A stretch of 64,000 nt of DNA. Source: Candidatus Krumholzibacteriia bacterium. Its GTDB lineage: Bacteria > Krumholzibacteriota > Krumholzibacteriia > Krumholzibacteriales > Krumholzibacteriaceae. The position numbers were made by a program, and so were the translations under genes. This document shows, one piece after another, positions 1 to 7,715 of this stretch (the first letter of the stretch is position 1; every line of letters begins with the position of its first letter). The stretch is from positions 1-64,000 of the forward strand of contig JAGLYV010000045.1 of assembly GCA_023131975.1 (NCBI GenBank), in the 5' to 3' direction. The notes beneath the pieces were generated by a model. It was given only the letters and a program-made list of their open reading frames with translations, had not been told where the DNA came from and did not search any database.

Positions 1-375
1 ACGGCTCTGGCAGATATCGATGGAGACAGGGGTGCGGGTCTCTTGACAAGCGGAGTGGCACTCGGCAGACAAAAGGGAATGATCCTCGCCACTCTGCTCA
101 TGGCAGGCGCCGCAATAGCCTGCGTACGGGTCGGAAACAGGCCAGCCCTCTATGCCACCTTGCTGTCGCTGCCACTGATGGCCATAATGATCAGGACCGG
201 AAAAGGAAAAGCGGATCAGAACAGGATACTGCTGCCCGCGAGAGCGGCTACGGCCTTCTTCTCCCTGGCAGCGGCCTTCTTCTTTCCTTTTTACCTGCCC
301 TTTCTGGTGACAATAGTCCTTCTTACCAGATTGTATTACAGCCGTCGATTCGGCATGAAATACCCTTCGCTGTAA
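1..375 (+). CDS. UbiA-family prenyltransferase, C-terminal part (partial)
   Basis: The reading frame is open to the left window edge, so only about the last 124 residues are present. The visible start has the second Asp-rich motif of UbiA prenyltransferases in the form LADIDGDRGAG followed by L-T-S-G-V-A-L-G. In this family the segment (DxxGD...G..T....LG) binds Mg-prenyl-diphosphate in membrane enzymes that attach isoprenoid chains to aromatic or other acceptors. After it come three to four hydrophobic segments and a basic end (YYSRRFGMKYPSL), as expected for the last helices. An internal TTG at 43 could act as a start but would cut the motif off, so I read the gene as running in from upstream. 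The acceptor (quinone, heme, digeranylgeranylglyceryl phosphate or other) cannot be told from this fragment. Confidence 0.7.
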   Translation, partial: TALADIDGDRGAGLLTSGVALGRQKGMILATLLMAGAAIACVRVGNRPALYATLLSLPLMAIMIRTGKGKADQNRILLPARAATAFFSLAAAFFFPFYLPFLVTIVLLTRLYYSRRFGMKYPSL

Positions 376-444
376 TAACAGGGATTTCTGGCCCGGCATC
401 CACAGGCCCGCAAAAACGGGCTGCTGGTATAGAGCTTCTGCGGC

Positions 445-1260
445 TCAGGGAAGCCTTTGCTTCATGGCTCTGTACCCGGCCGCGTTTCTTTCTCCGGTAC
501 CGACAGGAAAGGACCCTATGATCAGGTCGACCTGCCTGATCCTGTCCACGGTCGGCGGATGGGTCGAAAGCAGCTCTTCGAGTCTTCCGGGTTGCCTTTC
601 GTGCATCGAGTGAAGTTTACCGAGAAGCTCTGACACTCCCGCGGGATCATATCCGGCGGAACTGGAATACCATACACCCAGTTTGTCGGCTTCGAATTCG
701 TTCTTTCTGCTGTAGGCGAGGAATCCTCCCGTCGAGAAAATATTCGCCACCATTTCCGCCCACATATTAGGGTTTTCGCCGAGGATCAAACCAGCCAGGA
801 TCTGGTACCCGTACATGGTGGAAAGCCTCTCCGTAGAATGTCTGGCCGTAACGTGTCCTATCTCGTGAGCCAGGACTCCGGCCAGCTGGGCCTCGTCATC
901 GAGTTCGGAAAGAAGCCCGGTGTATATGTATATATATCCTCCCGGCAACGCGAAGGCGTTCATCTCGTCTTTCTTTATGACCTTGAAACTGTACCGTATA
1001 TCGGGGCGGTCGCTGACCCTGGCCAGCCTCTGCCCTACGCGGTCGATATACGCCGCCACTTCGTAGTCATGATATACCTCGAATTCCTTTTCGACTTCCA
1101 GGGACAGATCCTGCCCCATCGTCACTTCTTCCGCCGACGATATAAAGTTCATCTGCCCCGCGTTGATACCTGTCGTCGCGCATCCCCCGGTGACCATCGT
1201 AAAAACCGCCAGCAGCAGGAGCATTCCGGCCAATACGAACATTTTACTCCGCATCTTCAT
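445..1260 (-). CDS. M48-family zinc metalloprotease, lipoprotein
   Basis: The 271-residue protein starts with a signal peptide and a lipobox (TGGC, Cys27), so it is predicted to be membrane-anchored in the periplasm. The zinc motif HEIGH lies at residues 132-136 and the third ligand region is EFEAD at 188-192, the M48 pattern (HExxH...ExxxD). A THPPTVDRI segment near residue 233 is typical of the end of M48C (BepA/LoiP/YggG-like) peptidases. Members degrade or help assemble outer-membrane proteins. No TPR tail is present, unlike BepA. The start ATG has AAAGGAA just upstream, inside the end of the methyltransferase gene, which it overlaps by 17 nt, so the two are translationally coupled. The substrate is unknown. 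Confidence 0.85.
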   Translation of the reverse strand: MKMRSKMFVLAGMLLLLAVFTMVTGGCATTGINAGQMNFISSAEEVTMGQDLSLEVEKEFEVYHDYEVAAYIDRVGQRLARVSDRPDIRYSFKVIKKDEMNAFALPGGYIYIYTGLLSELDDEAQLAGVLAHEIGHVTARHSTERLSTMYGYQILAGLILGENPNMWAEMVANIFSTGGFLAYSRKNEFEADKLGVWYSSSAGYDPAGVSELLGKLHSMHERQPGRLEELLSTHPPTVDRIRQVDLIIGSFPVGTGERNAAGYRAMKQRLP

Positions 1261-1987
1261 TTCCTTTCTCTTCCCTGATCCTTCCCGTCATCGGCACAAA
1301 ACGCACCGATGTAGACGAGATCAGTTCGAGGCCTTCCGGCCTCTTGATATATACCTGCAGTTTCTGAGGGAACCTGCCGACCGGGATGACCAGCCTCCCA
1401 CCGATATTGAGCTGGGAAGTCAGTTCATCTGGAAGACGGGGCGCCGCGGCCGTAACGATAATCCCGTCGAACGGCCCTTTCGCGGGCCACCCGTAATACC
1501 CATCGCCCGTCTTTACCATCACATTATCATATCCCAGGCTATCGAGAAGGGCTTCGGCGCTCGCCGCAAGGCCCGGGATGATCTCTATACTAAAGACCGA
1601 ATCTACGATGCAGGCCAGCACTGCCGCCTGGTATCCTGAGCCTGTCCCGATCTCGAGTATCCTGTCTCCCGGCCCCGGCTCGAGAGATGCTGTCATCAGA
1701 GCCACGATATATGGCTGGGAGATCGTTTGCTCCTCACCGATCGGAAGCGGACTGTCTATATAGGCCATGCTCATGTACTCACTCGGCACGAAGAAATGCC
1801 TGGGCACTCCTCTCATCGCCTCCAGAACGGCCTCGTCCTCTATCCCCCTGGACTCGATCTGCTCCCTGACCATCATAAAACGATGTTTTTCATAGACCTG
1901 TTCACCTGAAGAACATCCCGACGATGCAGCCAGGAGGGCCAGCAGCATGACAGGAACTATCACTATCGATGATCGCTTAGATCCCAT
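1244..1987 (-). CDS. pcm: Protein-L-isoaspartate O-methyltransferase, exported lipoprotein form
   Basis: The 247-residue protein carries the PCMT signature: VPRHFFVP at about residue 61, then QTISQPYIVALM, and the SAM-binding loop LEIGTGSGYQ at 111-120. PCMT methylates isoaspartyl residues in damaged proteins using S-adenosylmethionine. Unusually, the N-terminus (hydrophobic VPVMLLALLAASSGC, Cys25) is a lipoprotein signal, so this copy seems to be exported. It is transcribed ahead of, and overlaps, a periplasmic M48 lipoprotease, which suggests a joint role in repair or removal of aged envelope proteins. How SAM would be supplied outside the cytoplasm is unclear. The hydrophobic N-terminus might instead be only a membrane anchor. 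Family call is strong; location is inferred. Confidence 0.85.
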   Translation of the reverse strand: MGSKRSSIVIVPVMLLALLAASSGCSSGEQVYEKHRFMMVREQIESRGIEDEAVLEAMRGVPRHFFVPSEYMSMAYIDSPLPIGEEQTISQPYIVALMTASLEPGPGDRILEIGTGSGYQAAVLACIVDSVFSIEIIPGLAASAEALLDSLGYDNVMVKTGDGYYGWPAKGPFDGIIVTAAAPRLPDELTSQLNIGGRLVIPVGRFPQKLQVYIKRPEGLELISSTSVRFVPMTGRIREEKGNEDAE

Positions 1988-2166
1988 CTGTCACATCCTC
2001 ATCCAGTGGCCGGTACGGTAGCGACAACAGGCCGGGGCAGGCCCCGGACGCCGGATACCGAAAAGTTGTTTTAATCAAAACTATATTGTCTTACATTAAA
2101 GGGGATTTCAAGTCATTTTGGTCCAGCCGGGACTCACGAAGGCCGGTCAGTGGAAAGAGGAAAAGA

Positions 2167-3450
2167 TTGAAGCTCTTCAAAGCCTTTATGAACACGAAGC
2201 TTCATACCAAGATCCTTATCGGCCTGGTAGCCGGTATCCCGGTCGGTCTGCTCTTAGGCCCTCACGCTGAAAAGATCGAGCCCATCGGTAAACTGTTTAT
2301 CCGCCTCATAAGAATGATAGTAGTACCCCTGGTCTTCTCCTCTCTCTTTGTCGGAACGGCAAGCCTCGGCGATATCAGAAAACTGGGCAGAATAGGCCTG
2401 AAGACGATCGGGTATTACCTGTGTACTACGGCCATCGCCATAACAATAGGTTTGATCCTCGGCAATCTTATCGCGCCGGGAAAGTCGATCGACGAATCGA
2501 CCAGGGAACGCCTCATGTCATCGTACCAGGCAGAAGCGGCGGGCAAGATAGAGATCGCCATGGATAAACCGGGTGTAGTCGAGACCCTTACACGGATCAT
2601 CCCGCAAAACCCGATTGAAAGTCTCGCCGAAGCGAACATGCTCCAGATCATATTCTTCGCCCTGCTGTTCGGGATAGCGGTCACTCTCATCCCTGGAAAT
2701 AAGGGAAAACCTGTGATCGAGTTCTTCGATGCCGTCAGCGAGGGAATGATCCAGATGGTCCACCTGGTGATGAAACTCGCTCCTCTCGGAGTGCTGGCCC
2801 TTATCGCGGCGGTAGTCGGAAAGTTCGGGATGGATATCCTGCTCTCCCTTCTCGGTTATTCACTCGTCGTTATCTCGGGACTGGCCATCCATGGCATTTT
2901 CGTGTATTCGACCGCGGTGAAGTTATTCTCGGGGATGGGACCAATCGATTTCTTCAGAGCTATACGCCCAGCCCAATTGATCGCTTTCTCTACCTCATCG
3001 AGCAACGCCACCCTGCCGGTGACGATGGAATGCGCCGAGAAAAACCTTGGGGTCTCCGACGAAGTATCGAGCTTCGTCCTCCCCCTTGGAGCAACTATAA
3101 ACATGGACGGCACGGCGCTCTACCAGGGAGTGGCGGCGGTCTTTATCGCACAGATCTACGGGATCCCGCTGACCTTCGGAGACCAGCTGACTATTGTACT
3201 GATGGCGACCCTGGCGTCGATAGGAGCAGCCGGAGTCCCTGGCATCGGCGTGATCACTCTTGCCATGGTACTCGACCAGATCGGCATCCCCCTCGAAGGG
3301 ATAGCGCTCATACTCGGGGTAGACAGGCTCATCGACATGTGCCGGTCGGCGGTGAACATCACCGGCGACGCATCGGCGGCGGTGATCATCGCGGCAGGTG
3401 AAGGCGAACTGGACAGGAAGACCGCAAAAAAGGAAAGCAGGGATCGATGA
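2167..3450 (+). CDS. Dicarboxylate/amino acid:cation symporter (DAACS family)
   Basis: This multi-membrane-span transporter has the family hallmarks: the serine-rich reentrant loop STSSSNATLPVT, the NMDGTALYQG sodium-site motif and the final substrate-binding segment DMCRSAVNITGD. Members (GltP, DctA, GltPh) import glutamate, aspartate or C4-dicarboxylates with Na+ or H+. I chose the TTG at 2167 because AAGAGG lies about 6 nt upstream and it gives 427 residues, the usual family length. An upstream TTG at 2086 would add 27 residues not typical of the family, and an ATG at 2188 is also possible. The stop overlaps the start of the next gene (ATGA), so the two are one transcription unit. Substrate cannot be assigned from sequence alone. 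Confidence 0.88.
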   Translation: MKLFKAFMNTKLHTKILIGLVAGIPVGLLLGPHAEKIEPIGKLFIRLIRMIVVPLVFSSLFVGTASLGDIRKLGRIGLKTIGYYLCTTAIAITIGLILGNLIAPGKSIDESTRERLMSSYQAEAAGKIEIAMDKPGVVETLTRIIPQNPIESLAEANMLQIIFFALLFGIAVTLIPGNKGKPVIEFFDAVSEGMIQMVHLVMKLAPLGVLALIAAVVGKFGMDILLSLLGYSLVVISGLAIHGIFVYSTAVKLFSGMGPIDFFRAIRPAQLIAFSTSSSNATLPVTMECAEKNLGVSDEVSSFVLPLGATINMDGTALYQGVAAVFIAQIYGIPLTFGDQLTIVLMATLASIGAAGVPGIGVITLAMVLDQIGIPLEGIALILGVDRLIDMCRSAVNITGDASAAVIIAAGEGELDRKTAKKESRDR

Positions 3451-5678
3451 ACCGTTTTATCAGGATATTCTTCATCGTTATGATCGGCCTTATTCTCGCT
3501 TCGTCCGCCTTTTTTCCGTCGGCCCTGTGGGGAGTCAGCGCCTGGCACGACGCCTCGTTCACTCTGGGGTTCATCATAGCCGGCCTCTCTCTGCTTCTCC
3601 TGTTTCCCGGAATACGGGACAGGGGGCTGAGACTATTCACCACTGAAAGAAAATATCCCCTGTGGGCCCGGGTCATATTCTACCTTGCGGCATTCGGCTC
3701 GATATTCCTCCTGCGGCAGGGCCACCTGTTATGGGGAGAACTGAATGAGGCGGCGACTCTCATCGAAAGCGGCAGATGGGTGAGCCCCGGGGCTCCCCTG
3801 GCCACGGCCATCAACCAGGCCGTTTTCAGGCTGTTCAATCCCCTGTTCTTCTGGACTCCGGGTATGGTGACCGCGCTGGTCAGCATCCTGTCAGGGCTTC
3901 TATTTATCCCGTGCGCGAAGGCTGCCGCTCTCGCGGTTGCTGGAGGTCATAGTGGCAACGATGCCACAAGCATCGGAGATGGCGATACCGGTGGGACCGG
4001 AATCGGCGAAAAAGATGATCCGGCCCGGCTGACGCCCGAACGGACGATAACCCTGTCCACGCTATATTTGATCGCGAATGGTTTTGTCGTACTCTTTTTT
4101 GGAGGAAGCGGCCTGATCCCGCCAGCCATCGTTTTTTCTACTCTTTTCATTGTAACTTCGATCAGGTTTATAGAAGGCCGATCGAGACTGTTTATCCCTG
4201 TTTTCCTGTTCATACTGGCGGTAGCCTCTCATCTCTCGGCCGTCTATCTTGTGGCCGGACTCGCGACATTGATGATAATCGCCTTTCGAAGAACCTCGAC
4301 TCGCAATGAGGCCCTTGTCTCTACAGCTATACTGGTCCTCGCGGCAACCGCCATCGAGATCATTATGCGGAACGTTCCAGGCGGTGTCTCCCCGATACGG
4401 TTCATCTGGTTCTCCTGTTCAAGCGCGGTGACATCGATATCAGCCGTATCTGCCGGAAGGACCATCGCGAACTGGGGTAACGCACTGCTCATCATCGGTC
4501 CCGCAAGCATAGCGTCGCTGGCCATTTTTGTTCGAGGACCGAAGAAACCTGAGGAAAAAGATAAAACAGGGACTGTCGAAAGATTTCTTTCCGTTCTCGT
4601 CATATCCGCACTGACTATCGCCCTCATCCTTTCTCACAGGATCGAGAACGGCCTCGGATGGGATATGATCGCCGTCATGGGACCGGCACTTGCCATTCTG
4701 GCTCTTTTCAGTATCCGCCGTCGTTCGGTCACATTGAAAAGCTTCGTCTCATCGATCCTGCTACTTGCAGTCCTGGGATCGATTCATTCGGCGGCGCTCG
4801 TAATTATATCCAGTTCCCAGGACAGGGGTGTAGCCCGCCTCTCTTCCCTGCCCCTGGCTCCCGGACTGGCCTCAAAAATCGCCGGGATCAGGGCATACGA
4901 AAGAGAAGACTACGAAGCAGCCGCGGCCTCGCTCGAAATATCGGTGGAAGAAGCCGCGGATGACGCGGCCACATGGTTCTACCTTGGGAAGGCTGACATG
5001 AAAAACGAAGATTACATCGACGCGATCTCGTATTTCATCAGGTCTCTCAGGATCGAACCGGAGAACAGGGCCTACAGGGAAAACCTGGCCGAAGCATATA
5101 TGGAAAACAGATGGTTCGGCGATGCCGTGAACGAATTCAGTACACTCGCCTCTTCCGATCCTGCCAACATCCATTACTGGAAACGGCTGGGCTTCGCCGC
5201 GAACAGGGCGGGAGAATACGAAATAGCGATAGATGCCTATAGCAGGGTACTTTCGCTCGAACCCCAAAAGGAACAGAACATCAGGAGCCTCGCGTCGGCA
5301 ATCCTGAATCAGGGAGCTGAATTCCACCAGGACAAGATGTTCGAAGAGGCAAAGCGGAACTATTACAGGGTTCTCAGCATGCTACCGCGCAACTGGGCCG
5401 CGAAAAACAACCTTGCGAATGTCTTTATGGACGAGGGAGATTTCGATGAAGCGTGGAACATCCTCGATGGGGCTCTGCGCGACAACGACATGGCCCCGAA
5501 ACTGCACTTCAATATGGGAATCGTCCAGGAAGCCCGGGGGAACTATGAAGACGCCTACAGGCACCTTACCAGAAGTGTGGAACTGAATCCAAACGCGCCA
5601 GCGCCCCAGGATATACTGGACAGAGTGTGGGAAAAATTACAGGCAGAGAAAGAATCGCCCGCCGACAGTCGACGCTGA
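3447..5678 (+). CDS. Multi-pass membrane protein with C-terminal TPR domain
   Basis: The first roughly 480 residues contain about ten hydrophobic segments with short loops, and the last 250 are soluble TPR-like helices (YLGKADMKNEDYIDAISYF, LGFAANRAGEYEIAIDAYS and NLANVFMDEGDFDEAWNIL at roughly 34-residue spacing). The layout resembles GT39/PMT-like membrane glycosyltransferases with TPR tails, including a soluble loop after the first helices (GELNEAATLIESGRW), but I see no clear catalytic Asp pair, so a transferase function is only a guess. It starts at the ATGA overlap with the symporter gene. A second protein of similar architecture is encoded at 15759-17645. An Asp/Gly-rich loop near residue 175 (GNDATSIGDGDTGGTG) looks like a flexible linker. 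Confidence 0.7.
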   Translation: MNRFIRIFFIVMIGLILASSAFFPSALWGVSAWHDASFTLGFIIAGLSLLLLFPGIRDRGLRLFTTERKYPLWARVIFYLAAFGSIFLLRQGHLLWGELNEAATLIESGRWVSPGAPLATAINQAVFRLFNPLFFWTPGMVTALVSILSGLLFIPCAKAAALAVAGGHSGNDATSIGDGDTGGTGIGEKDDPARLTPERTITLSTLYLIANGFVVLFFGGSGLIPPAIVFSTLFIVTSIRFIEGRSRLFIPVFLFILAVASHLSAVYLVAGLATLMIIAFRRTSTRNEALVSTAILVLAATAIEIIMRNVPGGVSPIRFIWFSCSSAVTSISAVSAGRTIANWGNALLIIGPASIASLAIFVRGPKKPEEKDKTGTVERFLSVLVISALTIALILSHRIENGLGWDMIAVMGPALAILALFSIRRRSVTLKSFVSSILLLAVLGSIHSAALVIISSSQDRGVARLSSLPLAPGLASKIAGIRAYEREDYEAAAASLEISVEEAADDAATWFYLGKADMKNEDYIDAISYFIRSLRIEPENRAYRENLAEAYMENRWFGDAVNEFSTLASSDPANIHYWKRLGFAANRAGEYEIAIDAYSRVLSLEPQKEQNIRSLASAILNQGAEFHQDKMFEEAKRNYYRVLSMLPRNWAAKNNLANVFMDEGDFDEAWNILDGALRDNDMAPKLHFNMGIVQEARGNYEDAYRHLTRSVELNPNAPAPQDILDRVWEKLQAEKESPADSRR

Positions 5679-5717
5679 TCATCCCCACTTGCGATCTGCC
5701 CTGACAATCGCCACTGA

Positions 5718-7373
5718 TCACTCCCAGCGGAATCCTCCGAGCAGCCCCTGGGCTATGTTGGCCAGGTGATCCCCGATCTTCTCCATGTAATCGACGCAGT
5801 CAAGAAAAATCAGTCCGGAATATATATCACAGCTGCCCTTGTTGAGTCTTCTGACATGGCTGTTCCTGTACTCGATCTGCAAGTGGTTGATCTGGTCTTC
5901 CTTCTTAAGGGCTCTCTTGGCATATTTCATATCGTTGGTCTCGAGACCATTCAGCACGTCGTCGATCATTCCCATCGTGATCTCTACCATTTTCCCCAGT
6001 TCGTCACTGGCCTGATCAGTCAGCTTAAGCCTCTGCTCGAACTTTCTCTGGGCGAGTTCCGCGACATTCTCCGCATGATCGGCAATACGCTCGATATCGT
6101 TCACCGAATGGATAAATACGGGGATCTTCTCCGCTTCCTCCTGATCGAGGTTCTCCATCGAGATACCGATAAGGTAGCGAGTGATCTCCGCCTGGAGATT
6201 GTCGACAGCTTCTTCCCTCCTCGTTACCTTTTTGCCGAGTTCCATCTTTCCGCTCGCAAACATCTCGTAAGAGTTCTCAAAGGCAGAACGCGCGAGCTGG
6301 AGCATCCTGACTATCTCTTTTCTGCTCTGCTGGAGAGCCAGCACGGGAGTCTCCAATAGATTTTTTTCGAGGAACTGAGGTTCGACACTGACAATATCAC
6401 CCTTTTGTGTGACCAGTCTCTCGACCGCCTTCTGGAGCCAGGGGACAAAGGGAAGGAATATCACCGCGTTGAAGACATTGAATATCGAATGGGACAGGGC
6501 TATATGAAGCATGATATTGTTATGGGTGACCGGCCCTGGCACGAGATTCTCGATAAAACGGCTGTATAGCTTCATGTAGAGGAAGACCAGCATATACAAT
6601 GTTCCGATGACGTTGAAGAGCGTATGAGCCCAGGCTACCCGCTTGGCAGCTGTGGTGCCCCCTATAGTCGCGATCTGGGCGGTGATCGTCGTCCCGATAT
6701 TGTCCCCGAGGATAATGGGGATGGTCGACGGGAAGTCGATAAGCCCCTTGAACGCGAGAAGCTGAACGAGGGCGATCGTCGCGGAGCTGCTCTGGAGGAC
6801 CATCGTTATCACCGTTCCCACCAGGACTCCGAGAATCGGGTATTTGCTGAAATTGACCATGATGTCCATCACAGCCTGGCTGCTCTCGAGCGGCTCGAAG
6901 GCATCCTTCATAAACCCGATCCCGACGAACAATACACCGAACCCGAAAAGAACCTCGCCCCACTGTTTGGCGCCGGGCTTATTCTCCAGTAGCATCAGAA
7001 AAAAACCGAGGCCCACAGCTGGAAGGGCATAGTGAGTTATCTTGAATACAGCCAGGAAACTGACCAGCCAGGCTGTAAAGGTCGTCCCGATATTAGCTCC
7101 CAGTACTACGGGGATGGCCTGTTTGAGAGTGAGAAGGCCGGCGTTCACGAATCCTACGACCATAACCGTCATCGCGCTGCTGCTCTGGATAAGGGCCGTG
7201 ACGCCAGTCCCTACAAAAAGGGCCAGGATCCGGTTGCGGGTAAGCAGATTGAGGATGTTCTTGAGCTTGTCACTCGAGACCCTCCTGAGTCCCTCCGACA
7301 TGATCTTGATGCCGAAGAGAAAGAAACCCAACCCTCCAATAATCTGGAACGTCATATCCAGAGCCAATTTCAA
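5718..7373 (-). CDS. Na+/phosphate cotransporter family protein with PhoU-like tail
   Basis: The 551-residue protein has the inverted-repeat signature of the Na/Pi-II (NptA/YjbB) family: QSSSAMTVMVVGF and GANIGTTFTAWL in the first half, and QSSSATIALVQ and GDNIGTTITAQIA in the second. After about residue 340 it becomes a soluble helical domain with PhoU-like repeats (VNDIERIADHAENVAE and VDYMEKIGDHLANIAQG). The family moves inorganic phosphate with sodium across the inner membrane, and in bacteria often exports it. The PhoU part probably senses or gates flux. The start is TTG. It is convergent with the TPR gene and has no co-directional partner. Confidence 0.88.
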   Translation of the reverse strand: MKLALDMTFQIIGGLGFFLFGIKIMSEGLRRVSSDKLKNILNLLTRNRILALFVGTGVTALIQSSSAMTVMVVGFVNAGLLTLKQAIPVVLGANIGTTFTAWLVSFLAVFKITHYALPAVGLGFFLMLLENKPGAKQWGEVLFGFGVLFVGIGFMKDAFEPLESSQAVMDIMVNFSKYPILGVLVGTVITMVLQSSSATIALVQLLAFKGLIDFPSTIPIILGDNIGTTITAQIATIGGTTAAKRVAWAHTLFNVIGTLYMLVFLYMKLYSRFIENLVPGPVTHNNIMLHIALSHSIFNVFNAVIFLPFVPWLQKAVERLVTQKGDIVSVEPQFLEKNLLETPVLALQQSRKEIVRMLQLARSAFENSYEMFASGKMELGKKVTRREEAVDNLQAEITRYLIGISMENLDQEEAEKIPVFIHSVNDIERIADHAENVAELAQRKFEQRLKLTDQASDELGKMVEITMGMIDDVLNGLETNDMKYAKRALKKEDQINHLQIEYRNSHVRRLNKGSCDIYSGLIFLDCVDYMEKIGDHLANIAQGLLGGFRWE

Positions 7374-7715
7374 CCTCCAGTTCAGTCAATTCAAGAGTTT
7401 CGGGCCAAAACCGATCCAACCCCTGCAATCGGGGAATCACTATAAGGCATGCCCCCACCTCACGCAAGAAAAGAGTTGCGCATCGGGACGCTCTCAAGAT
7501 CTTCGTATTTTTCCAGCTATCCGGCCAAACCACACTCGATACTCCTGTTGCTTGTCCTGTTTGCATTTATCGTTGTTGTTTATCAAACCGATGATGTATC
7601 TTGAGGTAGTGGGGACTCTTTTTTCTGGATTATATTGTTCGAAAATACAGACGGTTGACCTCGACTTGGATAATTTATTACTCGACCTGGATAATTTATC
7701 ACAGGAAGTGGAATA
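7374..7715. other. Intergenic region between divergent genes, no gene seen
   Basis: This stretch lies between the starts of the Na/Pi cotransporter (minus) and the heparinase-like gene (plus). I see no supported coding frame. It becomes AT-rich toward 7600-7700 and holds the 21-bp tandem repeat listed separately, so it probably contains both promoters. No clear sigma-70 -35/-10 pair with ideal spacing could be fixed by eye. Confidence 0.5.
7660..7701 (+). repeat. 21-bp direct tandem repeat, two copies
   Basis: Two adjacent 21-base units share the core TCGACYTGGATAATTTAT and differ at only two positions. They end about 14 bases before the start codon of the heparinase-like gene. The spacing of two helical turns would place both copies on the same face of the DNA, fitting a dimeric regulator or a promoter duplicated with its TAATTT element. 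Function is inferred from position only. Confidence 0.7.

Noticed and set aside
838-1278. Plus-strand reading frame opposite the M48 protease gene
   Set aside because: Shadow of the real gene; composition rich in Arg and His typical of antisense frames.
2016-2050. GC-rich inverted sequence (GGCCGGGGCAGGCCCCGG) between pcm and the symporter as a terminator
   Set aside because: No T-run on either strand and it lies upstream of both divergent genes.
7660-7701. CRISPR-like repeat
   Set aside because: Only two adjacent units, no spacers and no cas genes nearby.
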